Source of the DNA: Hyphomonas sp.
GTDB lineage: Bacteria > Pseudomonadota > Alphaproteobacteria > Caulobacterales > Hyphomonadaceae
Direction: 5' to 3'
DNA: 64,000 nt
NCBI RefSeq assembly: GCF_017792385.1
Contig: NZ_CP051230.1
Coordinates: 2,356,001-2,420,000 of the forward strand
Below, in pieces: positions 41,299 to 49,591 of the stretch; the stretch's first letter is position 1, and each line of letters begins with the position of its first letter. The notes beneath the pieces are model-generated. The model was not told the DNA's origin. It saw only the letters and a program-made list of their open reading frames with translations, and searched no databases. The position numbers were made by a program, and so were the translations under genes.

Positions 41299-42789
41299 AT
41301 GGCAAAATCCCTCTGGCCGAAATCTTCCAGCGAACGGGTCGATTCTGCCCTGTCTGCCCACACTGTGATGGGGCTGGTCATCAGCGCGCTCCTGTTCGTG
41401 ATCTGCGTCAGTGGCACGATTGCCGTGTTCGAGGATGAGCTGGAATGGTGGGAGCAGGCCGGCACGCCGGCGGTTCACGAGGTTTCACCCGCTGTCATGC
41501 AGGCGACTGCGGACGAGATCATGCGGCGTGATCCGGAGACGACGCATCTCTATCTCTACCCGCCACGGGACAATTGGCCCCGCTTCGTGGCAGGCGGGGA
41601 CAATGGCGTGTTTGTGCTCGACGCGGACGGGACCTTCCTTCGCGAACTCAAGGCGCCCTGGAACGACTTCCTGATCGAGCTGCATTACTATCTCACCCTG
41701 CCGCACCAACCGGGCATGATCCTGGTCGCGATATTTGGCGTGATGCTGGTCTCAATGGCCATTTCCGGCCTGCTCGCGCATCCGCGCATTTTCCGCGACG
41801 CATTCAGGTTCCGGCGCAACGGGCAGGCACGACTGGCGCAGGCAGACCTGCACAACCGGTTGAGCGTCTGGACGGCGCCCTTCCTGGTCGCCGTCGCGGG
41901 CACGGGGGCCATGATCGGTCTGTTCGGCGTGGTCGCCCTTGTGTTTGCCCAGACCAATTATGAGGGCGATACGAAGAAACTGGCTGAAGCGATTTTTGGC
42001 GGGGAAGTGGTTGAACCTGACACCACACGAACGCCACTGAACGGAATTGACACGGCTTTGATCAGTCTGGAACGCGACATTCCGGACGCCAATCCGTTCA
42101 TTGTCATCGTGCACGAGCCGGGCACCCGGAGCCAGCATATCGAGATTTACGGGGATGAGACCGACCGTCTCATCTATGGCGAGACCTACACCTATTCCAC
42201 GGATGGCGAATTGCTGGCCACCGGGCACAATGCCGACGGCCCCATGGGGCAGCAGGTGGCCATGTCGATGTACCGTCTTCATTTCGGGGATTTTGGCGGC
42301 GCGCTGATGAAGTCGATCTACTTCCTTCTCGGCATCCTCCTGTGCATCATCGTGGCCACCGGCCTGAACATCTACTTCCTCAAACGCCGTGAAAAAGGCC
42401 GCCATGCGCCCCGTCTGGAGGCGATGTGGAGCGGCTGGATCTGGGGCAGCACCGCGATGTTCCCGATCACGCTCATTGCCAGTATGCTTGGCCTTGCGGG
42501 CGCCGGGCTGATTGCGCTCTACTGGCTTGGTTCGGTTGCCTTTTCTGTCGGCGCAACGATCTGGATGACCGCCGCATCGGCGGGGCGGGCCTTCCGGCTG
42601 GTGCTTGGACTGGCGCTGCTCGCCGCGCCGCTGCTGCAGCTGATCCGCGGCGATGTGGACGGGTCAAACGCCTATGCCCTGACGGCGTCTGCCCTGATGC
42701 TGGTCACCGGCGCCGCGTTTACCGCGAAGGCCGTGCGCGCCCGTCACGCGCCACAGGGGGACGCCGTCGCCCCGTCGCGCGCCGGCTGA
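41299..42789 (+). CDS. PepSY-associated membrane protein (putative ferric-siderophore reductase)
   Basis: A 496-residue protein with an N-terminal membrane anchor (VMGLVISALLFVICVSGTIAVFEDELEWW), periplasmic PepSY-like sequence, two central membrane helices around the LHNRLSVW segment, and C-terminal membrane segments. Conserved histidines (IELHYYLTLPHQPG, ADLHNR, MYRLHFGDFGG) are typical heme-ligand positions in this family. ATG 41299 was chosen; the much longer frame starting at 40780 overlaps the previous gene and is rejected. It probably reduces imported ferric complexes at the inner membrane. Confidence 0.82.
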   Translation: MAKSLWPKSSSERVDSALSAHTVMGLVISALLFVICVSGTIAVFEDELEWWEQAGTPAVHEVSPAVMQATADEIMRRDPETTHLYLYPPRDNWPRFVAGGDNGVFVLDADGTFLRELKAPWNDFLIELHYYLTLPHQPGMILVAIFGVMLVSMAISGLLAHPRIFRDAFRFRRNGQARLAQADLHNRLSVWTAPFLVAVAGTGAMIGLFGVVALVFAQTNYEGDTKKLAEAIFGGEVVEPDTTRTPLNGIDTALISLERDIPDANPFIVIVHEPGTRSQHIEIYGDETDRLIYGETYTYSTDGELLATGHNADGPMGQQVAMSMYRLHFGDFGGALMKSIYFLLGILLCIIVATGLNIYFLKRREKGRHAPRLEAMWSGWIWGSTAMFPITLIASMLGLAGAGLIALYWLGSVAFSVGATIWMTAASAGRAFRLVLGLALLAAPLLQLIRGDVDGSNAYALTASALMLVTGAAFTAKAVRARHAPQGDAVAPSRAG

Positions 42790-42802
42790 CCGGCCGGAAG
42801 GT

Positions 42803-43744
42803 TCAGCTGCCCGCCTGAGCCGCCTGGAACCAGGCGCCATTGGGGCCCTGGACCGTGACGATCCTGCAGGCTCCCAGGCCCGGAATATCCGTCTGATGCA
42901 TTTTTGCTCCGGCCCGCGCGGCGATTTGCGCAGCGTCCCGCACCAATAGCGTGGCCCCCAACAGCCCCCGCGCCGGCGGGCGCGACGCCTCAAACGCCGA
43001 CACCTGAGACCCTTCCGGCAATCCGTAATTGATGATCCCGAAATACGGCTTTTCGGTTGCGGTGCCGACATTCCAGGCGCGCAGCTTCATGGCATTCGCG
43101 CTCCCGACCAGGGCATCGAAGCTCTCATCGTCCAGCCCGTATCTGTGGATCACATCGAGCCCGAACACATCATGCAGGAAGTTCAGGATGGGGCCCTGGT
43201 CCTGAACAGGGCCGGAAATGCTTTGCGGTTCGCTGACCCGCCGATCCCGAACGGTTGCGAGTGTTTCGAAACGCTCCGCATCGCCGCTGATCAGGGCGCA
43301 AACCACGCCATCAGGCCCCCACAAATGAGCTTCGCGGAACCGGCCTTCAGGCGTGTCGTAATCGGCAATCTCATCCTTGAACCGGAAGCCGGCAGCTTCA
43401 ATGTCCTTGAGCGCGGCGTCGAGGTCTGGCGCATAGAAGTCGATCACCTTCAGGGCTTCGCTGTCGGACCCTCGATCCGGATGGCGGATCTGGGTGTCGG
43501 AGCCGGGCGTGAACTGGACCAATCGCACGCCGAAGGGAGTGTCCGGTGTTTGCAGGCTGACTTCCAGGCTGGCCTGACCCGTAGTGCCCCAAATCATGCT
43601 GGTCTCCTCGACCGAGCGCTCCAGCCGGCCGGCTTCCGTCAATCCAAAGGCCCTGAACAGGTCAATATGGGCAGCCACGTCGCTGGAGGAGATGATCGGA
43701 CCATGGATGTGCAGGGTCAGCGGAGCAGATGAGGCAGAATTCAT
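42803..43744 (-). CDS. Two-domain VOC-family protein
   Basis: A 313-residue protein with two vicinal-oxygen-chelate-like halves: residues ~10-130 (LHIHGPIISSSDVAAHIDLFRAFGL) and ~140-310, with the C-terminal QGPNGAWFQAAQ typical of VOC ends. The function is not identifiable; VOC proteins include lyases, dioxygenases and antibiotic-binding proteins. ATG 43744 gives a compact N-terminus; a start at 43798 is possible but unsupported. An AT-rich palindrome lies 41 bp upstream. It is convergent with the PepSY gene. Confidence 0.7.
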   Translation of the reverse strand: MNSASSAPLTLHIHGPIISSSDVAAHIDLFRAFGLTEAGRLERSVEETSMIWGTTGQASLEVSLQTPDTPFGVRLVQFTPGSDTQIRHPDRGSDSEALKVIDFYAPDLDAALKDIEAAGFRFKDEIADYDTPEGRFREAHLWGPDGVVCALISGDAERFETLATVRDRRVSEPQSISGPVQDQGPILNFLHDVFGLDVIHRYGLDDESFDALVGSANAMKLRAWNVGTATEKPYFGIINYGLPEGSQVSAFEASRPPARGLLGATLLVRDAAQIAARAGAKMHQTDIPGLGACRIVTVQGPNGAWFQAAQAGS

Positions 43745-43784
43745 GCAAGGGCCCGTTCTGGTGATATGGGTTTCGCACACCCTA

Positions 43785-43800
43785 AAAAGATATATCATTT
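43785..43800. promoter_or_regulatory. AT-rich palindrome around GATATATC
   Basis: AAAAGATATATCATTT reads the same on both strands at 14 of 16 positions and lies 41-56 bp upstream of the VOC gene, in the gap after dnaE2. It is a plausible operator for a MarR- or TetR-type regulator; no such gene is adjacent. Confidence 0.4.
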
Positions 43801-43826
43801 AGTCAATTCGAGTGTGCCTTACAGCC

Positions 43827-46800
43827 TCAATGGAAGTCCCGGCTTCTCGGGATCACCCGGACATTGCGAGGGTGGCGCCCGCTTGAGTGCTGCGGTGGCC
43901 CCTTGCGGTCGGGAATGGGGCGGGTGACTTCATCGGCGCGGTCGAGCACCTGTTTCAACGGGTCCTGATCAGCGTCTTCGGACAGGCGGGCAAGGTCGCC
44001 GGTCCGGTCAATCAACTGGTTTGCCACGATATGGGTGACATTGTCGGCGGTCTGGACGCGTCCCTTCACCAGAAGGATGCGCGCCCCCATGACGATTGGA
44101 CGAAATCGTTCGAACACGTTTGGCCAGACAACAAGATTGGCAATGCCGGTTTCGTCCTCGATCGTGATGAAGCAGACACCGCTGGCCGAACCCGGCCTCT
44201 GGCGCACCAGAACAACTCCTGCCGTCTGGACACGTGACCCATTCGGCAGGTCGCAGGCCTCCCGGGTCGAGAGCACATTCATGCGGCTATAGGTCTGACG
44301 CAGGAAGGTGGCCGGATGTGCCTTCAGGGAGAGGCGGGTTGTCTGATAGTCCTGCAGGACCTGTTCCGACGGCGGCATCACAGGCAGTTGCGGTGGCTGC
44401 TCCATGCCCTGTTCGGCGATGTCGGCCGCTGCAAACAGGGGCAGCGCGCTGCCGCTCGCTTCGCCGCGTACGCTCCACAAGGCTTCGCGCCGGTTGAGCT
44501 GCATGGACCCGAAGGCATCTGCAGCGGCCAGCAGTTCCAGGGACCGGCGGCTGATGCCGGCCCGGCGGCGAATGTCTTCCGGCTGCTTATAGCCCTGATG
44601 CCGGGCAATCATCAGGGCTTCCATTTCGTCTTCGCGCAAACCGTCCACCTGCCTGAAGCCGAGCCGGACGGCGCAATACTGGCCATGCGCCGGCTCAAGC
44701 GTATTGTCCCAGTCCGACAGGTTTACATCGATTGGCCGTATCTCGACCCCATGTTCGCGGGCGTCCCGCACGATCTGGGCCGGAGCATAGAATCCCATGG
44801 GCTGGCTGTTCAGAAGGGCTGCGCAGAAAACGTCCGGATGGTGACATTTCAGCCAACTCGACACATAGACCAGATGGGCAAAGGATGCGGCATGGCTTTC
44901 CGGGAAACCATACTCACCGAAGCCCTTTACCTGATCGAAGCACCGCGCAGCAAAGGCCGGGTCATAGCCGCGCGCGATCATGCGCCCGACCATCATGTCC
45001 TGATAATTGCCGATCGTCCCGACCTTCCGGAAGGTGGCCATGGCCCGGCGCAGGCCATTGGCTTCGTCGGCGGAAAACTGGGCCGCATCCATGGCAATCT
45101 GCATGGCCTGTTCCTGGAACAGGGGCACGCCAAGGGTCCGGCTGAGGATGCGCTCCAACTCGTCCGGGGGGCCATGCTCCGGCGCAGGAGACGGGTAGGT
45201 GACGCTTTCCAGGCCTTTCCGGCGGCGAAGATAGGGGTGCACCATGTCACCCTGAATCGGTCCGGGCCGCACGATGGCAACCTCGATGACAAGATCATAG
45301 AAGGTGCGCGGTCGCAGGCGGGGCAGCATGTTCATTTGCGCCCGGCTTTCCACCTGGAAGACGCCCAGACTGTCGCCCTCGCAAAGCATGTCATAGGTCG
45401 CCGCATCATCCTGCGGCACAGTGGCGAGCGTGTATTCCAGCCCCTTGTGCAAATGAAGCAGGTCAAATGCCTTCCGGATACAGGTCAGCATGCCGAGGGC
45501 GAGGACATCCACTTTCATGATGCCGAGGGCGTTGATGTCGTCCTTGTCCCATTCGATGAAGGTACGTGCATCCATGGCGGCATTGCCGATGGGGACGGTC
45601 TCGACCAATGGCCCACGCGTCAGCACAAAGCCGCCGACATGCTGTGACAGGTGGCGGGGGAACCCGATCAATTGCTGGGTCAGCCGGACGGCACGGCGGA
45701 TCATGGGGTTGGACGGGTCCAGCCCGGCCTGGCGGATCTGGTCCGGATTGATGGCGCTGCCCCAGCTGCCCCAGACCGTTCCGGCAAGGGCGGCGGATAT
45801 GTCTTCGGTCAGGCCGAGCGCCTTGCAGACCTCGCGCACCGCAGACCGCGGCCGATAGGAAATCACCGTGGCGGTCAGGGCCGCCTTCTGTCGGCCATAG
45901 CGATTGTAGACATATTGAATGACCTCTTCCCGGCGCTCATGTTCGAAATCGACATCAATGTCCGGGGGCTCTTTCCGCTCTTTCGACAGGAAGCGTTCGA
46001 AGAGAAGGCTGGTCATGGCCGGATCGACATTGGTGACGCCGATACAATAGCAGACCGCGGAATTGGCAGCTGACCCACGCCCCTGGCAGAGAATTCCCTG
46101 TTCCCGGGCCCAGGCAACAATGTCATGCACCGTCAGGAAGTATGGGGCGTAGTCCAGTTCCTCGATCAGGGAGAGTTCCTTTTCGAGGGCCATGCAGACC
46201 TTCCCGGGAATGCCATCTGGATAGCGCCAGTGCGCCCCTTTCCAGGCCAGGTCATGCAGATGTTCCTGTGGGCTCTTGCCGGGCGGGACCGGTTCGTCGG
46301 GATATTCATAGGCCAGTTCATCGAGGTTGAAACGGCAGCGCCCGGCAATCTCTGTCGTGCGATGCAAGGCGGGCTCGAACCCCTTGAACAGGCGGGCCAT
46401 CTCTTCCGGGCTTTTCAGGTGCCGCTCGGCATTAGCCTCCAGCCGGAAACCGGCCTGTTCAATTGTGCAATGCGTGCGGATACAGGTCAGCACATCCTGA
46501 AGCGGGCGGCGTTCCGGGGAATGGTAGAGCACATCATTCGTGGCAACGATCGGAACGCCTCGGCGGGCACAAAAATCTGCCAGGCGGGCAATCCGCTCAC
46601 GGTTGCGGCCATGATAGGCATGGGTTGCCGCCACATAGACGCTGCCGGGTGCCTGCATTGCGAACCGCTCGAGCGTTTCGGCAAAGGCCGCGTCGAGCCG
46701 GTCTGGCGGCTGGACAATGAAAACCTGCCCTTCGGCATGGGCCAGAATGTCCTCCTGTGTGATGAGGCAGTCGCCTTTCTCCGCGCGCAGCTTGCCGTCC

Positions 46801-47081
46801 GACAGGAGGCGGGACAGGCGGCCATAGGCTGCCCGGTCGGTGGGATAGCAGAGCAGGTCCGGGCCGTCCGTCGGCACAAGGCGCGCCCCGACCAGAAGAC
46901 GCAGGCCCGCTTCCTTTGCCGCGATATGGGCGCGCACGACACCGGCAAGCGTGTTGTGGTCTGCAATCCCGATGGCTGCGTGGCCGAGCTGTCTTGCGGT
47001 CAGGACAAGTTCTTCCGCATGCGAGGCCCCCCGGAGGAAGGAGAAATTTGTCGTGACGGAAAGTTCGGCATAGTCGGTCAT
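43827..47081 (-). CDS. dnaE2: Error-prone DNA polymerase DnaE2 (ImuC)
   Basis: A 1084-residue C-family polymerase. The N-terminal PHP domain shows NFSFLRGASHAEEL and GIADHNTLAGVVRAH, and the polymerase core shows the catalytic PDIDVDF. Length and its place after imuB identify DnaE2, the translesion polymerase that with ImuA and ImuB carries out damage-induced mutagenesis. The ATG at 47081 overlaps the imuB stop (ATGA). A longer frame from 47105 lacks support. Expression should be driven from the LexA-controlled imuA promoter at 49437-49464. Confidence 0.93.
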   Translation of the reverse strand: MTDYAELSVTTNFSFLRGASHAEELVLTARQLGHAAIGIADHNTLAGVVRAHIAAKEAGLRLLVGARLVPTDGPDLLCYPTDRAAYGRLSRLLSDGKLRAEKGDCLITQEDILAHAEGQVFIVQPPDRLDAAFAETLERFAMQAPGSVYVAATHAYHGRNRERIARLADFCARRGVPIVATNDVLYHSPERRPLQDVLTCIRTHCTIEQAGFRLEANAERHLKSPEEMARLFKGFEPALHRTTEIAGRCRFNLDELAYEYPDEPVPPGKSPQEHLHDLAWKGAHWRYPDGIPGKVCMALEKELSLIEELDYAPYFLTVHDIVAWAREQGILCQGRGSAANSAVCYCIGVTNVDPAMTSLLFERFLSKERKEPPDIDVDFEHERREEVIQYVYNRYGRQKAALTATVISYRPRSAVREVCKALGLTEDISAALAGTVWGSWGSAINPDQIRQAGLDPSNPMIRRAVRLTQQLIGFPRHLSQHVGGFVLTRGPLVETVPIGNAAMDARTFIEWDKDDINALGIMKVDVLALGMLTCIRKAFDLLHLHKGLEYTLATVPQDDAATYDMLCEGDSLGVFQVESRAQMNMLPRLRPRTFYDLVIEVAIVRPGPIQGDMVHPYLRRRKGLESVTYPSPAPEHGPPDELERILSRTLGVPLFQEQAMQIAMDAAQFSADEANGLRRAMATFRKVGTIGNYQDMMVGRMIARGYDPAFAARCFDQVKGFGEYGFPESHAASFAHLVYVSSWLKCHHPDVFCAALLNSQPMGFYAPAQIVRDAREHGVEIRPIDVNLSDWDNTLEPAHGQYCAVRLGFRQVDGLREDEMEALMIARHQGYKQPEDIRRRAGISRRSLELLAAADAFGSMQLNRREALWSVRGEASGSALPLFAAADIAEQGMEQPPQLPVMPPSEQVLQDYQTTRLSLKAHPATFLRQTYSRMNVLSTREACDLPNGSRVQTAGVVLVRQRPGSASGVCFITIEDETGIANLVVWPNVFERFRPIVMGARILLVKGRVQTADNVTHIVANQLIDRTGDLARLSEDADQDPLKQVLDRADEVTRPIPDRKGPPQHSSGRHPRNVRVIPRSRDFH

Positions 47082-48802
47082 GCGAAGAGGCCGTGTACAT
47101 ACCATTCGGGCGGACCGCCCCGGCCATCGCCATAGAGGCCTTCCCGAAACAACCAGTAGCGCCGCCCGGCGGCATCCTCGACTCGGTAATAGTCCCGTGC
47201 ACGAGGCAGCAGCTTCACTGGCTCGGAGGGCGTGTCCAGCAGGGTTTCGAGGTCTGCGCGGACATGGACGATCTGGGCAGCGTCAGCGCGCGGATCCATC
47301 TTGGGCGTCAGCCAGGTGCGGGCCTGGCCGTCCAGTGCCGGAGGGGCTTGGGGGGCGGCGATATGGGTCCACCATTCCGGGGCGATCCGTTCCGGCCCGT
47401 CGGCGCGGGTCACCGTGCGCGGCACGCGGCGCCAGATGAAACGCAGCGGCGGGCTATCCGGCACTTCGGCCATGACCGTGACCCGTTCCGGCGCAGACAG
47501 GAGGCGGATGGGACGCGGCCCGGCAACCGGGCTGGGCACAGCTGGCACCGGCGCGTCTCCATCAAATTGTGTGTGCTGTTCGGCGCGCTCTGGCACATGG
47601 CTTTCGCATGGCCGGATGAGGGTGACAGACCGCTCGCCCAGCCGTGCCATGACCCGGTCGGCCAGGGCGGACAGGGCTGTGGCATCCATATCCGTCGAGG
47701 CGAGGTCCCCCGACAGGGCCATGGGGCTCGTCTCCATCGCATCGGTGCGGTGGGCTTCCAGCAGGAGCAGGTCGATGCCGAAACCGGGATCAATCGTGTC
47801 GATCCGTTCGCGAAACAGGCGAAGAATGTGTTTCGGCTCGCGCACGGGCCGGGCCGCCCTTGTCTCCAGTTCCGATCGCGTGCCGTCCGACTTGAAGGCT
47901 GTCAGCAGGAAATGCCGCGCTCCGATACCGGTTGCGCTGAGGGCCTCGCACAATTCCTGTGTCAGGCGCTCAAGACCGATCCGGATGGCATCGCTGGTGG
48001 CAATCGGTTCGGGGCAGTTCAGCCGGACAGACCGCAGGGGCAGCGGCCGCAGGGGAGCGAGGGGCTCATGGCGCAGGCCAAGCGCCTGGTCGAGGCGCAG
48101 CAGTACGGCATCGGCAGCAGACCGGGACTGGAAACGACGCCCCAGGGCCTTGCGGTCGATGCCGTAGAGCTGTCCGATGCGGGTCAGGCCAAAGCGGCGC
48201 AGCAGCGTCTCGGCTTCGGGGGACAGGCGCAGGGCTGCCACGGGCAGGCCGGACAGGCCTGTCTGCTCCCCGCCTTCCGGCAGGCAGGTGCCGGGCGCGG
48301 CGCGGGACAGGGCCGAAGCCGCGCCGGGCGTGCCGGCAAGGCCCAGCCTGTGCGGGATGGCATTGCGCTCCAGCAGGCCGGACAGGGTCTCCAGCATGGC
48401 GGGCTCACCGCCATAGAGATGGTCGCATCCCGTTGTTTCCAGAATGAGGCCGTCCGTTCCATCGAGTGCCACGAGCGGTGCAAATCGTATCATCCAGTTT
48501 CCGAGAGCTGCGAGGGCGCGGGCGTCGGCGGCCGGGTCCATGTCCTCGGTGACAAGGCCGGGTGCGCGGGCGCGGGCATCAGCAAAGGCCAGCCCTTCGG
48601 TCACGCCAAGCTGGCGGGCCGGTTCATTGGCCGCGGCGATGCACAGGCCCTTCGTGCCGGATTCCAGCAAGGCAAAGGGTAGGCAGGGGTCAGGCGCTTT
48701 GCCGGAAGCCGGCCGGGCCGATCCGGTCCTGTGAGCGCGGCGGGCGCGTCTCAGCCGGGTCAGTGGCCAGTCCGGACACCACACGCAGAGAAAGCGTTTC
48801 AT
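47078..48802 (-). CDS. imuB: Y-family polymerase-like protein ImuB
   Basis: A 574-residue ImuB homologue: a Y-family polymerase fold that, as is usual in ImuB, lacks the catalytic aspartates near the N-terminus (RFLCVWCPDWPLTRL). It bridges the beta clamp, ImuA and DnaE2. Two tandem ATGs exist (48805, 48802); GGAG at 48810-48813 is seven bases from the second, which is preferred. A much longer frame runs into imuA and is not needed. The N-terminal ~113 bases overlap the 3' end of imuA, suggesting coupled translation. Confidence 0.88.
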   Translation of the reverse strand: MKRFLCVWCPDWPLTRLRRARRAHRTGSARPASGKAPDPCLPFALLESGTKGLCIAAANEPARQLGVTEGLAFADARARAPGLVTEDMDPAADARALAALGNWMIRFAPLVALDGTDGLILETTGCDHLYGGEPAMLETLSGLLERNAIPHRLGLAGTPGAASALSRAAPGTCLPEGGEQTGLSGLPVAALRLSPEAETLLRRFGLTRIGQLYGIDRKALGRRFQSRSAADAVLLRLDQALGLRHEPLAPLRPLPLRSVRLNCPEPIATSDAIRIGLERLTQELCEALSATGIGARHFLLTAFKSDGTRSELETRAARPVREPKHILRLFRERIDTIDPGFGIDLLLLEAHRTDAMETSPMALSGDLASTDMDATALSALADRVMARLGERSVTLIRPCESHVPERAEQHTQFDGDAPVPAVPSPVAGPRPIRLLSAPERVTVMAEVPDSPPLRFIWRRVPRTVTRADGPERIAPEWWTHIAAPQAPPALDGQARTWLTPKMDPRADAAQIVHVRADLETLLDTPSEPVKLLPRARDYYRVEDAAGRRYWLFREGLYGDGRGGPPEWYVHGLFA

Positions 48803-49430
48803 CATCAAGCTCCAGATCGAAGGCATGCCCGGCCATGTGCGGGGCCTGGCGGGACCGTTCGAGCACAGCCTTCCAGCGGAGCGCTCCGGGGGCATGCGGG
48901 TCGAAACGGTTGGGCGAAGACGGGCGGGGCGACAGGCGCCAGCGGGCATTGGCGGCGGTGGCCCCGTCACGCGTGTGGGGCATCAGCAACAGGACCGGCA
49001 CACCATGGCGGCTTGCGGCCAGGGCGAGGCGCCGGGAGGCGGTGAAATCCGCATCCTCCAGCTCTGCCACCACGAGGGCGGCGACGCCGGACCGGATGGC
49101 TTCCTCGGTGGCCCAGAGCGCCTCGGCCAGCTTGCGCGGGGTGATGTCGAGGCTGGGGGGCAGGTCCGCCGTCACCTCCCGGCAGCCGGCGCGGAGCAGG
49201 GTGCCATGGGCCTGTTTCAGGCTGGCCTGGCGGATCCAGACCACGGGCCCGCTGCTGCGGGTGCGGGCGGCGAGCGCGAAGCCGGTCAGGGCTGCAAAAT
49301 CCCCATGCGAGGCTTCGCAAACCTCGTGCACGCCGGCCTCTCCGAGCCCCAGCGGGAAGGCCGGGCTGGGCCGGTCCCGGGGTGGGGAGAGGTGGAAGAC
49401 ATCCTTCAGAGGGGGCGGGTTCAAGGCCAT
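48690..49430 (-). CDS. imuA: SOS mutagenesis protein ImuA
   Basis: A 246-residue RecA/SulA-like protein of the ImuA family, first gene of the imuA-imuB-dnaE2 cassette. Conserved features include GVHEVCEASHGDFAALTGFALA and LVVAELEDADFTASRRLALAA. ATG 49430 has no ribosome binding site, because the 20 bases upstream are occupied by the LexA box and a -10 hexamer. The transcript is therefore probably leaderless, starting at the ATG. The C-terminal end overlaps imuB. Confidence 0.87.
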   Translation of the reverse strand: MALNPPPLKDVFHLSPPRDRPSPAFPLGLGEAGVHEVCEASHGDFAALTGFALAARTRSSGPVVWIRQASLKQAHGTLLRAGCREVTADLPPSLDITPRKLAEALWATEEAIRSGVAALVVAELEDADFTASRRLALAASRHGVPVLLLMPHTRDGATAANARWRLSPRPSSPNRFDPHAPGALRWKAVLERSRQAPHMAGHAFDLELDDETLSLRVVSGLATDPAETRPPRSQDRIGPAGFRQSA

Positions 49431-49432
49431 TT

Positions 49433-49447
49433 GTTCATTATTTGTTC
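49433..49447. promoter_or_regulatory. LexA (SOS) box GTTC-N7-GTTC
   Basis: Perfect alphaproteobacterial LexA direct repeat, GTTCATTATTTGTTC, lying 3-17 bp upstream of the imuA ATG and overlapping its promoter. It predicts DNA-damage induction of imuA-imuB-dnaE2 and supports an alphaproteobacterial host. Confidence 0.9.
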
Positions 49448-49464
49448 TAACGCCGGAGAGTCAA
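49437..49464 (-). promoter_or_regulatory. imuA promoter (TTGACT-N16-AATAAT)
   Basis: On the minus strand, TTGACT (49464-49459) and AATAAT (49442-49437) are separated by 16 bp. The -10 ends seven bases before the imuA ATG at 49430, so a start at +1 would give a leaderless mRNA. The LexA box lies across the -10. Confidence 0.65.
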
Positions 49465-49591
49465 CCAGCCATGTCGCCCGGCAGGGAATTCCCCAAGGCC
49501 GCGCGCGGAGATACTGCGATCCGGGCGTGTCTTTTGTGCCGTCCGCTCTAATGCTCTAGCCAAGAGTTGCCGATTTTCCGACAAGGCCTGA

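Noticed and set aside
40780..42789. Longer start for the PepSY gene, beginning inside the small membrane-protein gene
   Set aside because: The extra N-terminal ~170 residues are an out-of-frame reading of the upstream gene; ATG 41299 gives a normal PepSY N-terminal anchor.
44316..45647. 443-codon plus-strand frame opposite dnaE2
   Set aside because: Shadow frame in high-GC DNA; the minus strand encodes a full-length DnaE2 with catalytic motifs.
47093..48682. 529-codon plus-strand frame opposite imuB
   Set aside because: GC-rich antisense frame with low-complexity Arg/Gly/Gln composition and no family match; imuB explains the region.
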